Source of the DNA: Chloroflexota bacterium
GTDB taxonomy: Bacteria > Chloroflexota > UBA5177 > JANWHV01
Assembly (NCBI GenBank): GCA_025924845.1
Contig: JAICHN010000118.1
Location: 1 to 11,728 of the forward strand
Length of the DNA: 11,728 nucleotides
Reading direction: 5' to 3'
Below the pieces are notes generated by a model. That model did no database searches. It saw only the letters and a program-made list of their open reading frames with translations, and was not told the DNA's origin. Made by a program: the position numbers and the translations under genes. Position 1 is the first letter of the stretch. Each line of letters opens with the position of its first letter. Shown here one piece after another: positions 8,184-11,728 of this stretch.

Positions 8184-8205
8184 GACTTGCATGCGTATGC
8201 AAGTC
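8184..8205. repeat. Perfect 9-bp palindrome with 4-nt loop
   Basis: GACTTGCAT (8184-8192) and ATGCAAGTC (8197-8205) are exact reverse complements around GCGT. The site is 119 bp upstream of the GH79-like start codon, in a gap with no convincing gene. It could be an operator for a dimeric regulator or a transcript hairpin; no T-run follows on either strand. Confidence 0.5.
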
Positions 8206-8336
8206 ATACGTCGCCGCCGCAGCTAGTCCGGATACGCACGTGCAACGTATCCCCCCGCCGGAAGGAGGAAACCGGAACCCGAGCCATGCCCGTGGCCGCT
8301 ACGAGTAGTGTACCTGCTGATTCTGTACGATGAGTG

Positions 8337-8620
8337 TGGCAACCGCGACCGCCTGCCACGAGTGTGCTACACCTCAAACCAATCGCGATCGTGGGCCCCT
8401 CCCCGGGGGAACTTCGGGACGGTACGCGCGCAGCTTGCCCTGCGCCGGACGTTCATGTTCACCGAGTCGTACGTCGTACTGAAGCCCGAGCTGCATGTCT
8501 TTACATGCAGCGGATCGCTTCGACGCGCAGGGCACCCTGATCGACGAGACGACGCAGGGAATGGTGTGCAGTCTGCTCGTCGAACTGATCTCCCTGGCGC
8601 GGCAGCTCAATCCGGCATAG
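8337..8620 (+). pseudogene. Remnant of an NADPH-dependent FMN reductase (C-terminal half, frameshifted)
   Basis: Three frames in sequence give the C-terminal half of a flavodoxin-like NADPH-dependent FMN reductase (PF03358 type). Frame one, 8337-8408, reads PPATSVLHLKPIAIVGPSPG. Frame two, 8410-8502, reads NFGTVRAQLALRRTFMFTE and SYVVLKPELHVF. Frame three, 8504-8620, reads HAADRFDAQGTLIDETTQGM and ends LISLARQLNPA before TAG. Each switch is explained by one extra base: a G in the five-G run 8405-8409 and an A at 8503 inside a palindrome. The N-terminal half, including the FMN-binding loop, is missing; the space upstream is taken by the GH79-like start region. The family uses NADPH to reduce FMN or quinone/azo/arsenical substrates, but this copy cannot encode an intact enzyme. 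Even if both frameshifts were sequencing errors the gene would remain truncated. Confidence 0.72.
8491..8510. repeat. Perfect 8-bp palindrome with 4-nt loop inside the FMN reductase remnant
   Basis: CTGCATGT (8491-8498) and ACATGCAG (8503-8510) pair perfectly around CTTT. The second frame switch of the remnant (extra A at 8503) falls exactly at the loop/stem border, so the hairpin may have promoted the slippage, or the palindrome arose from it. Confidence 0.5.
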
Positions 8621-8966
8621 CCTTCCCGGTACGGGGCCTCCGCTGCGCGAAAAAGATCGTTATCACCGGGTCCGGCGTCGTCGCGACGCAGCCGGCCTAT
8701 GGAACTACGCGGTCGTCTCCTAACCGCCAGGAAGCGGCCACGCCATTGACATCTAGGCATGGTACCTTAATATGCAGAGGATGGCGCGCGGCACCGGCGT
8801 CTAGCCGTGAATTGACACCATTTCTTATTTGCGCCGCCTGTTGCGAGAGGAGGCCAGGAACAGGAACTCAATGGCACCAACTTGGGGCGGCCCGGCCTCG
8901 CCGCGACGGCTCGCCACACCTCCATCGCCACACTACGACGCGGCGCAGGCGAGGAGACAAAGGACG
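8621..8966. other. Non-coding stretch between FMN reductase remnant and SnoaL-like gene
   Basis: About 350 bp with no supportable gene. It contains a small stem GCGTCG/CGACGC (8675-8689), the promoter at 8746-8773, a second TTGACA (8812-8817) without a matching -10 box, and a leader of about 185 nt before the SnoaL-like start. Plus-strand frames are open through part of it but carry no recognisable protein similarity. Confidence 0.5.
8746..8773 (+). promoter_or_regulatory. Sigma70-type promoter for the SnoaL-like gene
   Basis: A consensus TTGACA (8746-8751) is followed after 16 nt by TAATAT (8768-8773). Transcription would start near 8780, leaving an unusually long leader of about 185 nt before the ATG at 8967. 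The two boxes are the best -35/-10 pair seen in the window. Confidence 0.6.
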
Positions 8967-9404
8967 ATGAGCACGGAAGAGCGAAACATGCAGCTCATGC
9001 AGACGCTTGACGACGCCTGGAACGCGCAGGATCTGGACACGTTTGCCCAACGCCACAAGCCGGATGTCGTCGTAAGCTGGCCCGGGAAGCCGCCGACACA
9101 CGGCATTGACGATCACCGAGCCGAGTCGATCGAGTTCTTCAAAACCTTCCCCGACCAGCACCTCGACAACAGACCGTACAGGGTCTTCTTCGCTTCTGGT
9201 GACTGGACGTGCTCGATTGCGCACTTCACCGGCACGATGAAGGGACCGATGCAGGGGCCCGACGGCAAGGAGATCCCGCCCACCGGAAAGTCGTTTGAGG
9301 TGGACTTTTGCACTGTCGCCCGCTGGGACAACGGGCAAATCGTGGAGGAGAACCTCTTCTACGACCTGGTGACGTTCATGCGGCAGATCGGCCTCTCATC
9401 CTGA
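8967..9404 (+). CDS. SnoaL-like / ester cyclase family protein, 145 aa
   Basis: A small alpha+beta-barrel protein of the SnoaL-like polyketide cyclase group within the NTF2-like superfamily. Supporting features are the N-terminal helix MQTLDDAWNAQDLDTFAQRH (11-30), the DVVVSWPG strand (33-40), EFFKTFPDQHLDN (56-68, a hallmark of SnoaL-like ester cyclases), GDWTCSIAHFTGTMKG (78-93), PPTGKSFEVDFCTVARWDNG (104-123) and IVEENLFYDLVTFMRQIGL at the C-terminus. Members bind or convert small hydrophobic molecules; many uncharacterised ones have no known substrate. It is full length and probably cytoplasmic. The start at 8967 was chosen because GAGGAG lies 10 nt upstream and the family begins there; the frame is open back to 8829 but that part is low-complexity. 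It is a single-gene unit with its own promoter and a strong inverted repeat downstream. Confidence 0.85.
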   Translation: MSTEERNMQLMQTLDDAWNAQDLDTFAQRHKPDVVVSWPGKPPTHGIDDHRAESIEFFKTFPDQHLDNRPYRVFFASGDWTCSIAHFTGTMKGPMQGPDGKEIPPTGKSFEVDFCTVARWDNGQIVEENLFYDLVTFMRQIGLSS

Positions 9405-9470
9405 GGAAGCACGGCCTGGCGCCGCCTCCTGTCTTCCCAAGCCCGCAGGGGCAGAGGTGATCTGTCTTGT

Positions 9471-9517
9471 GGTTCTTGCCTACTGCCGATCACAGCGGTC
9501 GGCAGTAGGCAAGAACC
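9471..9517. repeat. Perfect 19-bp inverted repeat with 9-nt spacer
   Basis: GGTTCTTGCCTACTGCCGA (9471-9489) and TCGGCAGTAGGCAAGAACC (9499-9517) are exact reverse complements around TCACAGCGG. It begins 66 nt after the SnoaL-like stop codon, in the gap between that gene and the convergent DUF5335 gene. As RNA it forms a very stable hairpin from either strand, and U-G pairs could lengthen it. It could act as a bidirectional terminator, although no T-run follows either arm, or it could be a mobile-element end or small RNA. The remaining 150 bp up to 9667 shows nothing identifiable. Confidence 0.85.
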
Positions 9518-9667
9518 GTGGCCCCGGCTTGCCGCAAGCCACGGCAGCTCACATCGGTGGTCCAGCTACGCAGGTCGACGGGGAGCGGTACAACCGTTCC
9601 AGGGATGTCGGCCTGGTTCATCAGCAGCGGATGCCGGATGCGTCGAGCGCGATCTTCTCGCCTTGGA

Positions 9668-10036
9668 TTAGCTTCCCGCCTTCCCAGTGGCAGGAGCCGC
9701 GTGCGGCGCGAAGCTGAGCAAGGTTTTGGCATCAGGAGCGCGAATCTCCAGGACCGCGCCGGTATCACCCTCCGCCTCCTTGAGCCAAACCTCGGCGGGC
9801 GACGAAACCGTGTGGGTGGTACTGTCATTAGCCGAGGCGCTTACCATAATGGCGATCCGATTCTCGCCGTCTTTCTCATCGGCTGAGATACCGTGGAAGG
9901 CCCCCTCGCCGACGACGAGTTGATCGCCCACTTCGGTGCCCATCACCTCAAGCGTGGCGGTTGCGCCCAAATGGGCGCGACTGAAGCTATCGAACATACT
10001 GACCCACTCGGCTCGTGGAATCGAACGGGTTGCCAT
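9668..10036 (-). CDS. DUF5335 family protein, 122 aa
   Basis: The protein matches the DUF5335 pattern: it begins MATRSIPRAEWVSMFDSFSR (1-20, the 'IPREEWPAFLDRFSR' type start), then AHLGATATLEVMGTEVGDQL (21-40), AFHGISADEKDGENRIAIMV (47-66) and THTVSSPAEVWLKEAEGD (75-92), ending in a LEIRAPDAKTLLSF segment. The role is unknown; the fold is likely a small soluble domain. The ATG at 10036 is preceded by AGGAGGAAGG with good spacing, so the long open frame back to 10222 is not part of the gene. It is convergent with the SnoaL-like gene across the 19-bp inverted repeat. Its 5' side borders the remnant of an S9-type hydrolase. No clear promoter was found in the 200 bp upstream. Confidence 0.85.
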   Translation of the reverse strand: MATRSIPRAEWVSMFDSFSRAHLGATATLEVMGTEVGDQLVVGEGAFHGISADEKDGENRIAIMVSASANDSTTHTVSSPAEVWLKEAEGDTGAVLEIRAPDAKTLLSFAPHAAPATGKAGS

Positions 10037-10254
10037 GAATCCTTCCTCCTCTGATCCGGCATGCACTGACGAAGCGCGGCGCTCCAGGTGAAGCTTGGGA
10101 TTGCGGAGACCGCTCAGGGGGCGGTACACGCGGCGCCGGACCTTGGGGAGGCTGAGACCTTGAATTTCGCCTCGGGCCTCGCTGAGCGGCGCACCTTGTC
10201 TTTGGATGGTAGCACACGACACTTAGTGGGTCCACGCTTGCCGCGACCGCGAAT

Positions 10255-10422
10255 TGTTACAGTATGCCAACCCGCCTCTTCCGCGACCGCCTCCTGGCGC
10301 TTGGCCGGGAGGAGGGCGAGGACTTCGAGTACGTGGAGTTGAGCGACGAGGGCCACGGCAGCAGCGATATCGCGCAGAAAATCCGCACCTTCCGCATTCT
10401 CGGCGACTATCTGGAGCGGGTA
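10255..10422 (+). pseudogene. C-terminal fragment of a prolyl-oligopeptidase (S9) type hydrolase
   Basis: From 10264 the plus strand reads RLFRDRLLALGREEG, then FEYVELSDEGHGSSDIAQKI, then RTFRILGDYLERV. This is the end of an alpha/beta-hydrolase domain of S9-type peptidases, with the catalytic His in EGHG (codon 10354-10356). In the neighbouring frame just upstream, QYANPP (about 10257-10274) resembles the QGANDPR that normally lies shortly before this segment, so a short internal deletion with a frameshift is likely. The nucleophile and Asp regions are absent, there is no ribosome binding site, and similarity fades near 10422 with no stop codon, although the frame runs to 10533. It lies just outside, and its open frame runs antisense into, the 3' end of the TRIC gene. 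It is a non-functional leftover of a deleted gene. Confidence 0.6.
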
Positions 10423-10444
10423 CCGGCATTGCGGGACGCCGCTA

Positions 10445-11101
10445 TCATTCGCCTGATCGATCAGAGTGGGCGGTGTCCGTGGTCGCCGGCTCGACCGGAC
10501 GGGCAACAGGAAGCTGCCAACCGCGCCGGATAGCCTCAAAGCGGAGCCCAAAGCAGATGAGGGCGCCGCAGACCGCTACCGGGACGGAGGGAAACTGAAT
10601 TTTGTGGCCGATCACCACGACGGTCGCGCCGACAGCGGCGGCGACGGCGTACAACTCCGCACGCAACACGCTGGGAACTTCCGCCACCAGCACGTCGCGC
10701 ACCATACCGCCGCCGATCCCGGTCAGCATGCCGAGCAATACCGCCGGGACTGGTCCGAGGTGAAAGGTGAGCGCCTTCAGGGCGCCGGAGACCGCAAAGA
10801 GCCCAAGGCCGGCGGCGTCGAACACTTGAACGGAGCTACGCAGCCGGTCTATGAACGGAAACCAATAGAAGGTCAACAGACCAGCGAGGAGTGAGACGAC
10901 TATATATCGCCAGTCACTGATCGCCGCCGCCGGCACCGCGCCGATCAGCACATCGCGAGCGATTCCGCCGGCGTTGCCCGCCGCGAATGACAGTACAAGC
11001 ACCCCGAACAGGTCGAGTTGGTGCTTGACCCCGGCCATCGCTCCGCTCAGCGCGAAGACGAAAGTGCCGCCAAGATCGAGCACCAGCAGCAGCGTGTCCA
11101 C
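10445..11101 (-). CDS. TRIC/UPF0126 family membrane protein (YadS/YicG type), 218 aa
   Basis: Bacterial members of the UPF0126 family are related to trimeric intracellular cation (TRIC) channels, and some conduct monovalent cations or are tied to amino-acid transport. Two internal repeats are clear: FALSGAMAGVKHQLDLFGVL (16-35) with GGIARDVLIG (45-54), and FAVSGALKALTF (102-113) with GGGMVRDVLVAEVP (130-143). These carry the paired GG-x-x-R-D motifs that line the pore. About seven hydrophobic helices are visible. The C-terminal 20 residues are polar. The start is GTG at 11101, supported by GAGGAG 6 nt upstream. The gene begins 32 nt after the M20 amidohydrolase stop, so the two are probably co-transcribed. 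The transported solute is not predictable from sequence. Confidence 0.9.
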   Translation of the reverse strand: MDTLLLVLDLGGTFVFALSGAMAGVKHQLDLFGVLVLSFAAGNAGGIARDVLIGAVPAAAISDWRYIVVSLLAGLLTFYWFPFIDRLRSSVQVFDAAGLGLFAVSGALKALTFHLGPVPAVLLGMLTGIGGGMVRDVLVAEVPSVLRAELYAVAAAVGATVVVIGHKIQFPSVPVAVCGALICFGLRFEAIRRGWQLPVARPVEPATTDTAHSDRSGE

Positions 11102-11133
11102 CGTGATCTCCTCGTCCTTACCAGGCCAACGCC

Positions 11134-11728
11134 TTATACTGACAGCCAGGCCCCGGCGGCGGCAATCAATGCTTCCACCCCTGTCTCCAGGGTTGGATGG
11201 ATCACCGGTGCGAAGCGCGGGTTGTGATTGGTCGGGAGCTCGGCGAGCTTGCCGGCCTCCTTGGCTTTGGCATACAGGTCAGGATCGGTCCCCCCGATAA
11301 ACCAGAACACCGAGGGAACGTGCCACTCGGCGCCAAACGATCCGAAGTCCTCGCTCGCCGACGTCGGCCCGGTTTCCCGCAGTCGGTCCGCGGGGAACCG
11401 GGCGCGGAACGCTTCGAGGACGCGTTTGGTCGCCTCCGGATCGTTCATCACCAGGGCGTACCGATCCAACGGCGTGATCTCCGGCGGCTTGGGAGCGCCC
11501 GAGGCTGCTGCTTCGGCGTTTACAATGCGCTCGATCGCCGCCAGTACGCGAGTACGGACGCCCTGGTCGAAGGTGCGCACGTTCAGTTTGATCACCGCCT
11601 CGTCCGGGATGACGTTCTCCTTCGTGCCCGCTTGCAACGCGCCGATGGTAACCACCGCGGCCTCGGTCGCCGAGAGCTCACGGGAGACGATGGTTTGCAG
11701 CCGCAACACCGTTGCCGCCGCCATCACG
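11134..11728 (-). CDS. M20-family amidohydrolase/peptidase (M20D type), N-terminus beyond the right edge
   Basis: About 198 C-terminal residues are visible. They start within the dimerisation domain (AAATVLRLQTIVSRE, AVVTIGALQAGTKENVIPDE, KLNVRTFD) and continue into the second half of the catalytic domain, with SASEDFGSFG holding the conserved Glu-Asp and NHNPRFAPVIHP holding a conserved His expected to bind metal. These match M20D metal-dependent amidohydrolases such as hippurate hydrolase or IAA-amino-acid hydrolases, which remove acyl groups from N-acyl amino acids. The first metal-binding His/Asp region lies outside the window, so activity and any signal peptide cannot be judged. Termination is at TAA (11136-11134). 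It is the upstream partner of the TRIC/UPF0126 gene, 32 nt away. Confidence 0.88.
   Translation of the reverse strand, partial: VMAAATVLRLQTIVSRELSATEAAVVTIGALQAGTKENVIPDEAVIKLNVRTFDQGVRTRVLAAIERIVNAEAAASGAPKPPEITPLDRYALVMNDPEATKRVLEAFRARFPADRLRETGPTSASEDFGSFGAEWHVPSVFWFIGGTDPDLYAKAKEAGKLAELPTNHNPRFAPVIHPTLETGVEALIAAAGAWLSV

Noticed and set aside
8812..8817. Second TTGACA upstream of the SnoaL-like gene
   Set aside because: No -10 box lies at 16-18 nt, unlike the TTGACA at 8746.
8308..8970. 220-codon open frame on the plus strand taken as one gene
   Set aside because: Only its 8410-8502 part is coding-like, as the middle of the FMN reductase remnant; the rest is out-of-frame or non-coding, and there is no ribosome binding site.
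9457..9717. Possible gene or transposase remnant around the 19-bp inverted repeat
   Set aside because: Short minus-strand phrases such as LIQGEKIALDASGIRC look protein-like, but they stop quickly and match no family I can name.
10264..10533. 89-codon plus-strand open frame as a functional gene
   Set aside because: It lacks a ribosome binding site, contains only the final part of a hydrolase domain and runs antisense into the TRIC gene; it is treated as a remnant.

Overview
The window is bacterial chromosomal DNA: GC-rich by eye (roughly 60%), densely coded, with genes preceded by good Shine-Dalgarno sequences (GGAGG/AGGAGG type). The gene mix is a Ftr1-type iron permease, a phospholipase-D type cardiolipin synthase, DUF1269 and DUF5335 proteins, a TRIC/UPF0126 membrane protein, an M20 amidohydrolase and several unusual glycosidases. 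This fits an environmental, probably proteobacterial organism, but no phylogenetic marker is present and the assignment is tentative. No rRNA, tRNA, CRISPR array or intact insertion sequence was seen.

Layout. Positions 1-2943, all on the minus strand: a GH130 phosphorylase/hydrolase (2943-1810), then a GH15-like (glucoamylase fold) protein (1630-296), then the beginning of a small membrane protein that runs off the left edge. A divergent intergenic region (2944-3152) holds a clear sigma70-type promoter for the plus-strand iron permease gene (3153-4232), which ends in a nested hairpin and faces a minus-strand cardiolipin synthase gene (5570-4359). Behind that, on the minus strand, are a DUF1269 gene (6259-5711) and a GH79-like glycosidase gene (8065-6395). 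The GH79-like gene has one in-frame TAA exactly where a Glu codon is expected, four codons before its catalytic Glu codon.

Positions 8066-10440 look like a decaying or accessory stretch. It contains a truncated, frameshifted NADPH-dependent FMN reductase remnant (8337-8620), two hairpin palindromes, an intact SnoaL-like gene (8967-9404) with its own promoter, a perfect 19-bp inverted repeat (9471-9517), a DUF5335 gene (10036-9668) and the C-terminal scrap of a prolyl-oligopeptidase-type hydrolase (10255-10422). The right end carries a TRIC/UPF0126 membrane protein gene (11101-10445) placed 32 nt behind an M20 amidohydrolase gene that enters from beyond the right edge.

How the parts may work together: GH130 and GH15-like enzymes encoded in tandem suggest turnover of an oligosaccharide or glycan, with the substrate unknown. 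The M20 and TRIC genes look like an operon. The iron permease and cardiolipin synthase genes look like stand-alone envelope functions. The most notable observations are the single-base knock-out of the GH79-like gene, the replaced acid motif in the GH15-like protein, and the long perfect inverted repeat after the SnoaL gene.
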